Shown one piece after another: positions 50,589 through 59,325 of a stretch of 64,000 nt of DNA (within the stretch, counting starts at the first letter, position 1; each line of letters begins with the position of its first letter). The notes under the pieces are model-generated. The model did not search any database. It was not told where the DNA came from and worked only from the letters and a program-made list of their open reading frames with translations. The stretch spans positions 1 to 64,000 of the forward strand of contig JBGPGE010000004.1 of NCBI GenBank assembly GCA_041483675.1. The letters are read 5' to 3'. This DNA is from 2-12-FULL-60-19 sp041483675. Its GTDB lineage: Bacteria; Desulfobacterota; Binatia; UBA9968. The position numbers were made by a program, and so were the translations under genes.

Positions 50589-51551
50589 ATGGGGGGTTCT
50601 GTGGAGGCGGTGATCCGGGCCGACGGGCTGACGAAAAAATTCGCCGATCTTGTCGCCGTCCAGGATGTTTCGCTGGCGGTCGAGCGCGGGGATATTTTCG
50701 GCTTTCTCGGCCCCAACGGCTCGGGTAAATCTACGGTGATCCGCATGCTCTGCGGCCTGCTTCAGCCGACGGCGGGCAGCGCGGCGCTCGACGGCCTCGA
50801 CGTGGTGCAAGAGACCGAGGAGATCAAGCGGCGCATCGGCTACATGTCGCAGCGCTTCAGCCTCTACGAAGATCTCACGGCGCAGGAAAATCTCGATTTC
50901 TACGGCGCGATCTACGGGCTGGACAGAAATAGCCTGAGCAAGCGGCGCAGCACCGTGTCGGAGCTGGTCGGTTTGCAGGACCGGATGGCGCAGATCGTCG
51001 GGACACTCTCCGGCGGATTCAAACAACGGCTGGCGCTCGCCTGCGCGCTGCTGCATGAGCCGAGGATTCTCTTTCTCGACGAGCCGACGGCGGGCATCGA
51101 TCCGGTGGCGCGGCGGGAAATCTGGGACCTGCTCTTTCGACTCGCGGGTGAGGGGACGACGCTGTTCGTCACGACCCACTACATGGATGAAGCGGAGCGC
51201 TGCTCCGAGATCGGCTACATCTACCATTCGCGGCTCCTCGCGGTGGGCAAGCCCAAGGATTTGAAGCAGATGCCGGAGCTGACCGCCGAGGGCGCGCGGT
51301 GGTTTGCGCTGTCGTGCGCCGAGCCGACGCAGGCGTTGAGCCTGCTGAGGACGCTGCCGCAGATCCTCGACGCCACGATCTTCGGCGAATCGATTCACGT
51401 CCAGGCGCGCAGCGGAACCGACGGCGAAACGATCGTCGCGGCGCTTAGCGGGCACGAACTTGACGGCATCGACTGCCGGCCGACGGTTCCTTCCCTGGAA
51501 GACGTTTTCGTGACTCTGACGCGCCGTCATCGCGCCCGCCTGGGAGGTTAA
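50589..51551 (+). CDS. ABC exporter ATP-binding protein (YbhF-like)
   Basis: A protein of about 320 residues with Walker A GPNGSGKST, signature LSGGFKQR, Walker B ILFLDEPTAGID and switch His (VTTHYMDEAERC), followed by a C-terminal extension of about 80 residues as in ABC-2 drug/lipid exporters (YbhF, DrrA). I chose ATG 50589; GTG 50601, preceded by GGGGGG, is equally possible. It is paired with the ABC-2 permease that starts 3 bases later. Confidence 0.9.
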   Translation: MGGSVEAVIRADGLTKKFADLVAVQDVSLAVERGDIFGFLGPNGSGKSTVIRMLCGLLQPTAGSAALDGLDVVQETEEIKRRIGYMSQRFSLYEDLTAQENLDFYGAIYGLDRNSLSKRRSTVSELVGLQDRMAQIVGTLSGGFKQRLALACALLHEPRILFLDEPTAGIDPVARREIWDLLFRLAGEGTTLFVTTHYMDEAERCSEIGYIYHSRLLAVGKPKDLKQMPELTAEGARWFALSCAEPTQALSLLRTLPQILDATIFGESIHVQARSGTDGETIVAALSGHELDGIDCRPTVPSLEDVFVTLTRRHRARLGG

Positions 51552-51553
51552 CG

Positions 51554-52657
51554 ATGTTCCGCGGACTCCTGGCGGTGCTGCGCAAAGAGATCATCCATAT
51601 CCGGCGCGATCCGGCGACGCGCTTCGTGTTCGCCATCCCGCTGATCGAGCTTTTGCTCTTCGGCTACGCGATCGACATGGACGTCAAGAATATCCCCACG
51701 GCCGTGTTCGACCTGAACCAGCGGCAGGAGAGCCGGGAGCTGATAAAAGAATTCGAGAGCATGCGCTACTTCAAGGTGGCGGCGCGGGTCTATTCCGACC
51801 GGGAGCTGGAGGAGGCTATAGTCGGCGGCGACGTCAAGGTGGGCATCAAGATTCCGGCGGATTACTCGGAAAATCTGCTGAACGGCCGCCAGGCGCGCGT
51901 CCAGGTCTTGATCGACGGCTCGGACTCGACGACGGCGCTGCGCCTGCTCCAGGCGAGCCAGCAGTTGGGGATGGTCAAGTCACTCAAGATCGAGGGGTTG
52001 CCGACCGATAAAATGGCGGTCGATGTGCGCGCGCGGCTGCTGTTCAATCCCAACCTCGAGAGCGCCTACTTTTTCGTTCCCGGGCTGGTCGGCGTGATTC
52101 TCCAGTTGGTGACGGTTTTCCTCACGGCTTTTTCCATCGTGCGTGAAAGGGAGCGCGGCACGATGGAGCAGCTGCTCGTCACGCCGGTCTCGCGCGGCGG
52201 GCTGATCGTCGGCAAGCTGCTCCCTTATTGCGCCATCGGCTTCATCCAGACCTGCCTGGTGCTGGCGGTTATGGTTTTTCTCTTCGGCGTGCCGATCCAC
52301 GGCTCGGTCGCCCTGCTGTTGGTTCTGTCCGGCCTATTTCTCATCTCCGCGCTGGGCATGGGCATCGTGGTCTCGACCTTCGCGCACAACCAGGGCGAGG
52401 CGATGCAGGCGTCGATGATGTTCATGCTGCCGGCGTTTCTCCTGTCGGGCTTTCTTTTTCCCCGCGAGTCGATGCCGCTGCCGATCTATTGGCTGAGCTT
52501 TCTGATACCGGCCACGTACTATCTGGAAATCCTGCGCGGCATTATTCTCCGCGGTGCCGGCATCGGCGCCCTGTGGGACGAGGCGCTGATCTTGTGTGCC
52601 TTCGGCGTCTTATTTATGGTTCTAAGTGCGGTAAGGTTCAAGAAGCGATTAGGGTAG
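51554..52657 (+). CDS. ABC-2 type permease (YbhR/YbhS-like)
   Basis: A 367-residue permease with one N-terminal helix, a large periplasmic domain (about 45-165) and five C-terminal helices starting near 175. Hallmarks are 'RKEIIHIRRDPATR' at the N-terminus, 'ERERGTMEQLLVTPVSR' in the cytoplasmic loop and 'MFMLPAFLLSGFLFPRESMP' in a late helix. With HlyD and YbhF-like proteins it forms a tripartite-type exporter. Only one permease is encoded here, so it probably acts as a homodimer. A heptad array starts at the last base of its stop codon. Confidence 0.9.
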   Translation: MFRGLLAVLRKEIIHIRRDPATRFVFAIPLIELLLFGYAIDMDVKNIPTAVFDLNQRQESRELIKEFESMRYFKVAARVYSDRELEEAIVGGDVKVGIKIPADYSENLLNGRQARVQVLIDGSDSTTALRLLQASQQLGMVKSLKIEGLPTDKMAVDVRARLLFNPNLESAYFFVPGLVGVILQLVTVFLTAFSIVRERERGTMEQLLVTPVSRGGLIVGKLLPYCAIGFIQTCLVLAVMVFLFGVPIHGSVALLLVLSGLFLISALGMGIVVSTFAHNQGEAMQASMMFMLPAFLLSGFLFPRESMPLPIYWLSFLIPATYYLEILRGIILRGAGIGALWDEALILCAFGVLFMVLSAVRFKKRLG

Positions 52658-52726
52658 ATTCGAGGTTGGAAGATAGATGATGGAGGATAGTGCCTTGCGA
52701 TCCTCGATCCTCCATCGTCAATCAGT
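52657..52726. repeat. heptad-phased inverted array (GATCCTC type)
   Basis: Left arm GATTCGA, GGTTGGA, AGATAGA, TGATGGA, GGATAGT (52657-52691) and right arm GATCCTC, GATCCTC, CATCGTC, AATCAGT (52699-52726) keep a strict 7-nt phase. GATGGAGGAT pairs perfectly with ATCCTCCATC. The first base of the array is the last base of the permease stop codon. It lies between convergent genes and should work as a bidirectional terminator. Confidence 0.88.
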
Positions 52727-52781
52727 TCAATCCTAATTCACCTGTCGACGGTTTCAGAGTCGCCGAGGTTGCGACGCAAGC

Positions 52782-54044
52782 CTATCCCTGTTTGGCACGA
52801 TCAAGCCTAAACCGCGGGATTTTGCGAATCCGCAAAGTCGTCAGCATCGTGATCAGCAACACGATCGATCCGCCGAAAAAAGTCGCTTCGCGAGCGCCGA
52901 TGAGCGGCACCACGACTCCGGTCTCAACCTGGCCCAACGGATTGAGTCCCTGAGTTGCTATTTGGAAAATACCCATGACGCGGCCACGCATCACCTTGGG
53001 AGCGGTCCATTGAAGTATCGTGCTCCGTGCCGCCGCCCAAATGGCATCCGCCGCGCCGACGCATGCAAGCAGTGTCAGTGACAGCGTGAATGAGTTTGAT
53101 AGACCGAAAAGGGCGAAGCACAACCCGTAAACGATCGAGGAACCTAAAAGAATTCTCCCCTGATAAGGGCGTTGGCCAACGCTGATGAACAGACTCGAAC
53201 CGACGACGGCGCCGATACCGCGCGCCGATTGGAGCATACCGAACCCGTGCGCTCCGACACGCAGGACATCGCTGGCGAAAATAGTCAGCATAGCGTTATC
53301 CATCCCAAATACCGATGTCGTCGCTTCCATGGCGATAATGCCGAGAATGATTTCTTGTGAGCAAACGTAGTTTAGGCCGCTTTTAATATCGTCGCCGAAG
53401 CCGCTCTTCTTCGCCGGCGCCGGCGCCGAGGCGGGCGTGCGCATTAATAAAAGCGCGACGACGGTGCAAATATAGCTGGCCGCATTCGCGTAAAATACGC
53501 CATGCGTGCCAATGGCGCTTATGACTATGCCCGCCAGGGTTGGACCGATCAGCGCCGGGCCTTTCATCAAAACGGAATTGAGGGCAACGGCGTTCGGTAA
53601 AATCACTTCCGGAACCAGAGTAGGAAACAGCGCTTGGCGCGCCGGACCATCGCAGGAACCGACCGTCGCGCTAATAAACGTGACCGCATAGATTTGCCAT
53701 AGCTGAATGGTTTCGGAATGGTCGAGCACGCCGAGTAGGAGCGCCAGCAGTCCCAGAAGACACTGTGTCGTCAGCATGAGCTTCTTCCGATCATAGCGGT
53801 CGGCAATAGCCCCACTGATGACACCTAAGCCGATAGCCGGCACCGCACGAAAAAGACCGTTCATGCCCAGCTGAAACGGCGATCCGGTGATTCTATAGAT
53901 GAGCCAGCTTAGCGCGGTAATCTGCATCCACGTGCCGATGTTGGAGAGAAAAAGACCTGTCCAGTAGAGCCGGAAGTCACGGTAATGTAAGGCCGCAAAG
54001 CGACCCGAAGGTCTCGGGTTAGGCCCGATGCGTTCGTTCCTCAT
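52782..54044 (-). CDS. MFS transporter, EntS-like exporter (paralogue 2)
   Basis: A 420-residue MFS_3 protein with twelve helices, highly similar along its whole length to the one at 45116-46405 (for example YRDFRLYWTGLFLSNIGTWM, 'IADRYDRKKLML', 'GSCDGPARQALFPTLVP'). The N-terminal and loop sequences have diverged, and the coding sequence looks less GC-rich than paralogue 1 (more A/T at third positions), which suggests separate acquisition or different expression rather than a recent tandem copy. Confidence 0.9.
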   Translation of the reverse strand: MRNERIGPNPRPSGRFAALHYRDFRLYWTGLFLSNIGTWMQITALSWLIYRITGSPFQLGMNGLFRAVPAIGLGVISGAIADRYDRKKLMLTTQCLLGLLALLLGVLDHSETIQLWQIYAVTFISATVGSCDGPARQALFPTLVPEVILPNAVALNSVLMKGPALIGPTLAGIVISAIGTHGVFYANAASYICTVVALLLMRTPASAPAPAKKSGFGDDIKSGLNYVCSQEIILGIIAMEATTSVFGMDNAMLTIFASDVLRVGAHGFGMLQSARGIGAVVGSSLFISVGQRPYQGRILLGSSIVYGLCFALFGLSNSFTLSLTLLACVGAADAIWAAARSTILQWTAPKVMRGRVMGIFQIATQGLNPLGQVETGVVVPLIGAREATFFGGSIVLLITMLTTLRIRKIPRFRLDRAKQG

Positions 54045-54407
54045 TGGTGAGTGAACCCTCGCTACGAGATGGAGCTGTAAAACACTGCCCTGGGCGACGT
54101 GGTTTCCAACGCCGTAATTTTTTTCTCTACGGTTGCTTCAAAATTCTTCTGCTATTCGGCGCGCCTAGTAGCGCCATAATGTGCCAGCTTATCGCTTTGG
54201 CGATCCATGTGCCACTGCCGTCCTGACGCGAAAAACAAGGGCTGGGTGTGGTCACGTGGCAACAGCGCAAGCGCACTTGCCTCAGTTAGAAAATCCCGTG
54301 GGGCGCTGAGCAATCTGAGTTTAGTGAATTCAGCTCTTTTAACGGATGGCACATCGCTTGCTTAATGCTTAAAACCAGAATGAAAAAGGAAAGGAGGTGA
54401 CAAAATT
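54045..54407. other. regulatory intergenic region upstream of the secreted protein gene
   Basis: 363 bases without a gene. It holds a sigma-54 promoter (54347-54362) and upstream palindromes that could be activator sites: GGCAA-N14-TTGCC (54258-54281) and ATCGC-TTTG-GCGAT (54191-54204). GTGCCA also occurs twice (around 54181 and 54211). The region is AT-richer than its neighbours. Confidence 0.6.
54347..54362 (+). promoter_or_regulatory. sigma-54 (RpoN) promoter
   Basis: TGGCAC-ATCGC-TTGCT matches the -24/-12 consensus (TGGCAC-N5-TTGC[A/T]) at every fixed position. A start about 12 bases downstream would leave a 5' leader of about 35 bases carrying the AAGGAGG ribosome binding site of the secreted protein gene. 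Sigma-54 promoters need an NtrC-type activator, and one is encoded 560 bases downstream (54970-56367). Confidence 0.75.
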
Positions 54408-54704
54408 ATGAAACGCACAAGAACACTTCTCACGGCATTGGTGTTCGCCGGCTCCTTGGCCGGCAGCGCGCTGGCTGCCGACGGAGTCTTGCTGAGAGAC
54501 GAGGCCGGAGGGAATTACTGCCATCTGCAGTTTCCGGCGATCCGCGAGGACACCTTGACGTGGGCGACGCCGGTGCTCCAGGATTCGACGGGCGAGATCA
54601 TCGACTTCTACGGCCGCTGCGATGAAAACCCGACGGGACCGGACCAGGTCGCGGCCCAGCGGCACGACGATATACGTCGCAGCATGCACGAGGACGAGGA
54701 CTGA
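54408..54704 (+). CDS. small secreted protein under sigma-54 control
   Basis: A 98-residue protein with a clear signal peptide ending SALAA-D24. The mature 75 residues are acidic and include two cysteines (NYCHLQF and YGRCDEN) likely to form a disulfide, and a His/Asp-rich end (RRSMHEDED) that might bind metal. A near-perfect AAGGAGGTGA ribosome binding site precedes the ATG. I do not recognise a named family. Regulation by the neighbouring NtrC/histidine kinase pair is an inference from the promoter. Confidence 0.75.
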   Translation: MKRTRTLLTALVFAGSLAGSALAADGVLLRDEAGGNYCHLQFPAIREDTLTWATPVLQDSTGEIIDFYGRCDENPTGPDQVAAQRHDDIRRSMHEDED

Positions 54705-54720
54705 CCTTGCCCGACCGATG

Positions 54721-54755
54721 GTGAGCGAGGAGAGATTGCGTCTCTCCTCGCTCAC
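54721..54755. terminator. strong hairpin terminator
   Basis: A perfect 15-bp stem, GTGAGCGAGGAGAGA (54721-54735) and TCTCTCCTCGCTCAC (54741-54755), with a TTGCG loop, starts 17 bases after the stop of the secreted protein gene. There is no long U-tract after it (GTCTTCAAG). It would end the sigma-54 transcript. Confidence 0.8.
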
Positions 54756-54969
54756 GTCTTCAAGTTCTTCAACTAAGGACCGACAAAAAACTTCACCGTC
54801 ATCGACAACTAACACTCGCCTTATCGCGTCACCTCGCCCGATTCATGAAGCCGAGAAGATGCCGAATCGTTCCGCGACGACGGGGCGGCGAATGTGCGGG
54901 TGATTTCGCTCGAAAATGAAATCGGGCGAGAAGGGTGAGGCGCGCCTGAACTGCTACCGCCGGCTTGCC

Positions 54970-56367
54970 TCAGCCATCTTTCAAAAACGGCTCGATCTTG
55001 TAGCGCGCAAGCATGCGGTAGAGAGAGCGCCGATCGACATTCAGCAGTCGCGCGGCTGCCGAGACGTTTCCTTGGGTTTGTTTGAGCACATGCATTACGT
55101 ACCGTTTTTTTACTTCTTCCAAGCTTGGACTGTCCGGGAACGAAAATCGTCCGTTTTCCAATCGCGGCGACGGGAATCTTGATGCTCCCTGCTCCCGAAC
55201 ATCCTGAGGCAGGTCCTCCGGCAGCAAGACCGGCTGGTAGGATAGCGCCACGGCTTGCTCGATGGCGTGTTCAAGCTCCCGAATATTTCCCGGCCAGGAG
55301 TAGGAGCATAACAGCGCCATGGCCTTGTCGGAAATCGTCGAGATCGGTTTGCTGTTTTCCTCGCTGTAATGTTTTAAAAAATGGCGCGCCAGAAGCGGGA
55401 TGTCTTCTTTACGCTCCCGCAAGGGCGGCAGATGAATCGCAACGACCTTCAGCCGGTAATAAAGATCTTCGCGGAACTCACCGTGCTGTACGGCCTCGGC
55501 CAGATTGCGGTTGGTAGCGGCGACCACACGGACGTCGACTGGTACCCAGTCCTTGCCGCCGACCCGCCGTACTTCATGCTCCTGCAGGACGCGTAAAAGC
55601 CGCGCCTGCATGGTGGGGCTGATTCCGCCGATTTCATCGAGAAAGCAGGTCCCGCCTTGCGCTTCTTCGAAAACCCCTTTTTTGTCGGAAACCGCGCCCG
55701 TAAACGAGCCTCGCACATGGCCGAAGAGCTCGCTCTCCAGGATCGTCTCGGTCAGCGCGCCGCAGTCCACCGCGACAAACGGGCAGTTCGCCCGCGGGCT
55801 GTGCTCGTGGATCGCCCGGGCGATCATTTCCTTGCCCGTACCGCTTTCGCCGAGAATGAGCACGGTGCTTTTCGTCGGCGCGACGCGCGCCACGGTTTTA
55901 TAGACGTCCAGCATCGCCGCAGTTTTGCCGATTATCTTACTGAGCTTTTGGGACGACGGCTCGTCGCCATCCGGGGCGCTCCGGTCGGCCCGGCGTTGGA
56001 GGACTCGCTGCGCCAAGGCTTTCGATACCGTGTTCTTCAGCTCGGCCAGGTTCATCGGCTTGGAGATGAAATCGAAAGCGCCCTCGTGGATCGCTTCCAC
56101 CGCGGTTTCGATCGAACCAAATGCGGTCATCACGATCACCGGTAGTGAAGGATACTTTCCGTGTACGATTCTTGTGACTTCCAAGCCGCTGGTCCCGGGC
56201 ATACGCACGTCGATGAGCAGCAGTTCGTAGGAGTCTTCGGCCAAGCGCGATACGGCTTCGTCGCCGGAGAATACCTGTTTGACCCGGTAACCTTCTTCTT
56301 CCAAGGTTTCGGCGAACAGCTGACAACTTACTTCATCGTCATCGACGATCAATATACGCGCGCTCAT
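54970..56367 (-). CDS. NtrC-family sigma-54 response regulator
   Basis: A 465-residue activator. Receiver domain with phospho-acceptor Asp53 (LIDVRMPG), AAA+ domain with Walker A GESGTGKE at 173-180, sigma-54 contact loop GSFTGA at 220-225 (Ser in place of the common Ala) and Walker B CFLDEIG at 241-247. A Fis-type HTH closes the protein ('GNVSAAARLLNVDRRSLYRML'). It needs phosphorylation to oligomerise and open sigma-54 promoters. The kinase gene ends 4 bases before its start. Its likely target is the sigma-54 promoter at 54347. Confidence 0.95.
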   Translation of the reverse strand: MSARILIVDDDEVSCQLFAETLEEEGYRVKQVFSGDEAVSRLAEDSYELLLIDVRMPGTSGLEVTRIVHGKYPSLPVIVMTAFGSIETAVEAIHEGAFDFISKPMNLAELKNTVSKALAQRVLQRRADRSAPDGDEPSSQKLSKIIGKTAAMLDVYKTVARVAPTKSTVLILGESGTGKEMIARAIHEHSPRANCPFVAVDCGALTETILESELFGHVRGSFTGAVSDKKGVFEEAQGGTCFLDEIGGISPTMQARLLRVLQEHEVRRVGGKDWVPVDVRVVAATNRNLAEAVQHGEFREDLYYRLKVVAIHLPPLRERKEDIPLLARHFLKHYSEENSKPISTISDKAMALLCSYSWPGNIRELEHAIEQAVALSYQPVLLPEDLPQDVREQGASRFPSPRLENGRFSFPDSPSLEEVKKRYVMHVLKQTQGNVSAAARLLNVDRRSLYRMLARYKIEPFLKDG

Positions 56368-56371
56368 CTCA

Positions 56372-57616
56372 TCAGTCCTCGGTAGCCGGCGATTCTTCCA
56401 TTCCGACCTCGACTGGCAAGTAGACGCTTACGGTGGTTCCCTGCCCTACCCGACTTGAAATGCCGATCGTGCCGCCATGGGCTTTGACGATTTCTTGGCA
56501 AACAACCAGCCCCAAACCGGTTCCTTTCCCCGAAGGCTTGTTTGTGATGAACAAATCGAAGATCCGCGGCAGCATTTCAGCCGCGATCCCGGCGCCGGTA
56601 TCCGCAATTTCGATGGTAACTCCGTGACGGTTGTCGGTTTTAACCGTAGTTTCATAAGTCCGAATCTCTATCCTTCCGCCTCTCTCGCAGGCATCGGCGG
56701 CGTTATCCAACAAATTGATCAATACGCGCTGAATCGAGGTGCCCTCGCCGTAGAGCGTCGGGAGTGTGTCGCCCGGCTCGGTGATCACTCTCACTCCGCG
56801 GCGTTGAAAGACCGGCTGAAGCAATAGAACCGTGTCCCGGACGAGCGATTCTATTTGGATCTTATCTCGCGACGGAGATCCGCGCGTATGCGACAAATAG
56901 CGCTGTATGAGTTCAACCATGCGGTGGACTTGGGTCTCGATGATCGATAATCGACGGCGGGCCGGTTCGGGCAACTGTTCTCGGGCGATAAGCTGTGTAT
57001 AGCCCAAAACGGAGTTGAGGGGCGTGCCTAGATCGTGAGCGATCATTGCGGACATCCGCCCAAGCGTGGCGAATTGTTCGACATGCCCGATTTCAAGTTG
57101 CAGCCTGAGCAGTTCTTCCTCGACTCTTTGGCGTTCTTTGATTTCTTCGCGCAGCGCATCGTTGGCCTGATTTAACTCCGCCGTCCGTTCGCGCACCCGG
57201 TTCTCCAATTCGGCACGAGCTTGTCGCAAGCCCTCCTCTGCCCGCTTCCTGGCTGCGGTCAGGTAACTCGTCACGGATGCCACGGTCAAGAAAACGACCA
57301 GACGCAAAAAAGCGTGCCAATCTAGCTCTATCGAGTGAATAGGAGCGATGAAAAAATAGTCGAGGGTAAGGGCGGAAAGGATAGTAGCGGCAAAACCCGC
57401 GCCATACCCCCCGTACCAGGCACTTAACATCACGGCGACAAAAAACAGGGTAAAGTGGCTTGGATCGGCCTGCCGTGGAAGGAGGGCCGCCACGCCGAAG
57501 GCGGTCGCCACCGCGCCGGCGGCGACTACGTACCGTAAGACGATCGGTCGATCTTTAACCAGTATCTGCAGGTGACGGTAGCGAGGTCTTTGATCGCTTG
57601 TAGCTGAAAGGCGCAT
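56372..57616 (-). CDS. sensor histidine kinase with DUF4118 membrane domain
   Basis: A 414-residue kinase. Residues 25-120 hold about four membrane helices of the DUF4118 (KdpD-like) type, and a coiled coil follows (120-175). The dimerisation box has His194 (MIAHDLGTPLNSVLGY), and the ATPase part has N box NLLDNAADAC, G1 DTGAGI and G2 GKGTGLGL. No large periplasmic sensor is present, so the signal may be within the membrane. Overlapping arrangement with the downstream regulator gene indicates one operon. Candidate promoter about 80 bases upstream (TGGCACGACGGTTCGG) only partly fits sigma-54. Confidence 0.93.
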   Translation of the reverse strand: MRLSATSDQRPRYRHLQILVKDRPIVLRYVVAAGAVATAFGVAALLPRQADPSHFTLFFVAVMLSAWYGGYGAGFAATILSALTLDYFFIAPIHSIELDWHAFLRLVVFLTVASVTSYLTAARKRAEEGLRQARAELENRVRERTAELNQANDALREEIKERQRVEEELLRLQLEIGHVEQFATLGRMSAMIAHDLGTPLNSVLGYTQLIAREQLPEPARRRLSIIETQVHRMVELIQRYLSHTRGSPSRDKIQIESLVRDTVLLLQPVFQRRGVRVITEPGDTLPTLYGEGTSIQRVLINLLDNAADACERGGRIEIRTYETTVKTDNRHGVTIEIADTGAGIAAEMLPRIFDLFITNKPSGKGTGLGLVVCQEIVKAHGGTIGISSRVGQGTTVSVYLPVEVGMEESPATED

Positions 57617-58050
57617 CTGTATTCCGATTGCTGGACCGAGCGCAGGGCCGGCCGAAGTTATCGCGCCGCAACGCGCTTACCTAGGAAGCCGAACCGTCGT
57701 GCCACGTTATGGTCCGGTGTGGCAGTCTTCATCGATTCAAAAATCATTCCAACGACGAGGGTGTGATGTTACTGCGGTAATCCGTATGTTCCACTATATC
57801 TCCATGCTTGCGGAACTGCAAAAACGCCCCACCAGGCGCGCATTTTTGTCTCACTGTGACAATTCTCATCGATCCGTATACGCGAAAGGCCCTTAGAGGG
57901 GGCCGGTTCCCGGTCTTTCTGGAGAAAGAGGAAAAGGCGGTATCAAAAGGGTAAGACAAAGTGCTGAGTGCCGAGTGCTGAGGACTGAGTTCGGGAGGTG
58001 AGGGGACTCAGCACTCATACCTCAGCACTCAGCACTAGAGAGCGCGCGAG
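57617..58050. other. 434-base gap upstream of the kinase gene
   Basis: No convincing gene. On the minus strand TGGCACG-ACGG-TTCGG (around 57704-57689) is a weak sigma-54-like match, with the -12 GC pair not in place. GCCAC...GTGGC (around 57701-57723) is a short inverted repeat. A heptad-phased inverted array fills 57961-58038. An AT-richer stretch lies at 57730-57890. Confidence 0.5.
57961..58038. repeat. heptad-phased inverted array (GTGCTGA family)
   Basis: GTGCTGA, GTGCCGA, GTGCTGA, GGACTGA (57961-57988) face GGACTCA, GCACTCA, TACCTCA, GCACTCA, GCACTAG (58004-58038) without a single phase slip. TGAGTGC pairs with GCACTCA several times, so several registers of hairpin are possible. The unit sequence is the same as at 50503-50587, 7.4 kb away. 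It ends 13 bases before the stop of the broken SBP gene. Confidence 0.92.
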
Positions 58051-59051
58051 TTACTGCCACAGCTTCTGTATAAATCCCTCGCGCTCCATCTCCTGGAAAA
58101 ATCGGTTGTCGATGAACTGCTCGGGCCGGGCGGCGGCCGCCTTGGGGTCTTTCTCGCCCAACTGATCGAGAACGGTCTTCATCGCTTCGGGCGACGGATA
58201 GGGGACCTTCGGGACGTAGCGCAGGATATAGAGGTCGTAGATCGCGTTCAGATATTCACGGTCGTCGTTTTTTAGATATTTCTTAAACACATCGACGCTG
58301 AAGGTGCGCTGGGTCTTCGCGTAGTGGACCCCTTCGACGAAGCCGCGAACGAATTTTCGGACGGTGTTTTCGCTTCGCTTGATGAACGAGCGGGTTGTAA
58401 CGATCGCGGAAGTCGGGAAGTTGAGGCCCAGGGCGGACATGTCGACCAGCTCCCGCAAGTTGTCCTTCCGCGCCAGGAGAGTAAATTCGACGTTCAGCGT
58501 CGCCGCCTCCAGCGCGCCGTTCTTCAGACCCTGGAGCATCTCCGGCATCCCGCCCATCTGTATCACGGCGAAGTCCTTGCCGCGTTTGACCGGCCAGCTT
58601 CTCTCGCCGTAACCGAGCGCGAAGTCGGTCGCGGAGCCGAAACGGGTGATGCCTATCTTCTTTCCTTTGAGATCTTCCATCCGCTTGATCTCCGGACGGG
58701 CGACCAGAAAAAAGTGATGACGTTCATGGTGCTGGCGACCACAACGAGATCGCCGCCGGCCAGATCCGCGTTGACCACGGCGCCGCCGGTGAAGACCCCC
58801 ATCGGCGCCTCGCCCGACTGCACGACCTGCGCCGCGCGTCCGCCGCCGCCGACGTAAAGCAGCTCGATGTCGAGCCCGTGCTTCCGAAAAATCCCCGCCT
58901 CGTGCGGTATCCAGATCGAGCTCTGCGACCCGCCGACCGCGCTGTAGATAAAGCGCATTTGTTCCAAGGCGGGTTTGGCTTGAGCCCAAACGGGACTGTT
59001 CCCTGTCCATAGAACGCCGCACAAGAGAACCGCAAGAAGTTTTGCTCGCAT
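58051..59051 (-). pseudogene. ABC substrate-binding protein gene with a frameshift
   Basis: The 5' part (signal peptide LLAVLLCGVLWTGNSPVWAQ, then 'YSAVGGSQSSIWIPHEAGIFRKHGLDIELLYVGGG') and the 3' part ('RPEIKRMEDLKGKKIGITRFGS' to 'GFIQKLWQ') together make one NMT1/SsuA-type binding protein of about 333 residues. They lie in different frames. The switch is at an A6 run (58708-58713, T6 on the coding strand), where one more base restores ITFFLVARPEIKRM. AAGGAG precedes ATG 59051. It may be a real pseudogene or a homopolymer error. No transporter genes adjoin. Confidence 0.85.
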
Positions 59052-59115
59052 AAAGTCTCCTTGGGGAAGCACCGGGCTGGCTCCAGCTTCTCTATCAAGC
59101 GCGTTCAGTTGCCAA

Positions 59116-59325
59116 TCACCTGGAGCGGGCTTTACGCTTTGTCACTGGTGTTTTCTCGGCTCGTAGGGGAACGCGCTGCAAACCAAGCCGTTTAACCAAG
59201 GCTCTGGCTTTTGCACTAGGTCCAACGGGAAGATGCTCCAGCGATTTACCTTTTGTTGTTTGGTAGCTCTGCTTCCGTACGACGTGAATCCACTTTAGGG
59301 ATTCGCTTTCCCATTTCTCACTCAT
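59116..59325 (-). CDS. small basic partner of the PIN-domain toxin
   Basis: A 69-residue basic protein. 'SLKWIHVVRKQSYQTTKG' resembles short proteins found beside PIN-domain toxins ('...RE..Y..TKG...' type). The start ATG lies within the last bases of the unshifted PIN gene, overlapping it by 8 bases (ATGAGTGA). It is therefore probably the antitoxin of a toxin-first pair. The lysine/arginine-rich tail would contact DNA or RNA. Family assignment is by eye. Confidence 0.6.
   Translation of the reverse strand: MSEKWESESLKWIHVVRKQSYQTTKGKSLEHLPVGPSAKARALVKRLGLQRVPLRAEKTPVTKRKARSR

Noticed and set aside
57689..57704. Second sigma-54 promoter, upstream of the kinase gene
   Set aside because: TGGCACG-N4-TTCGG lacks the required GC pair in the -12 element; kept only as a weak candidate.
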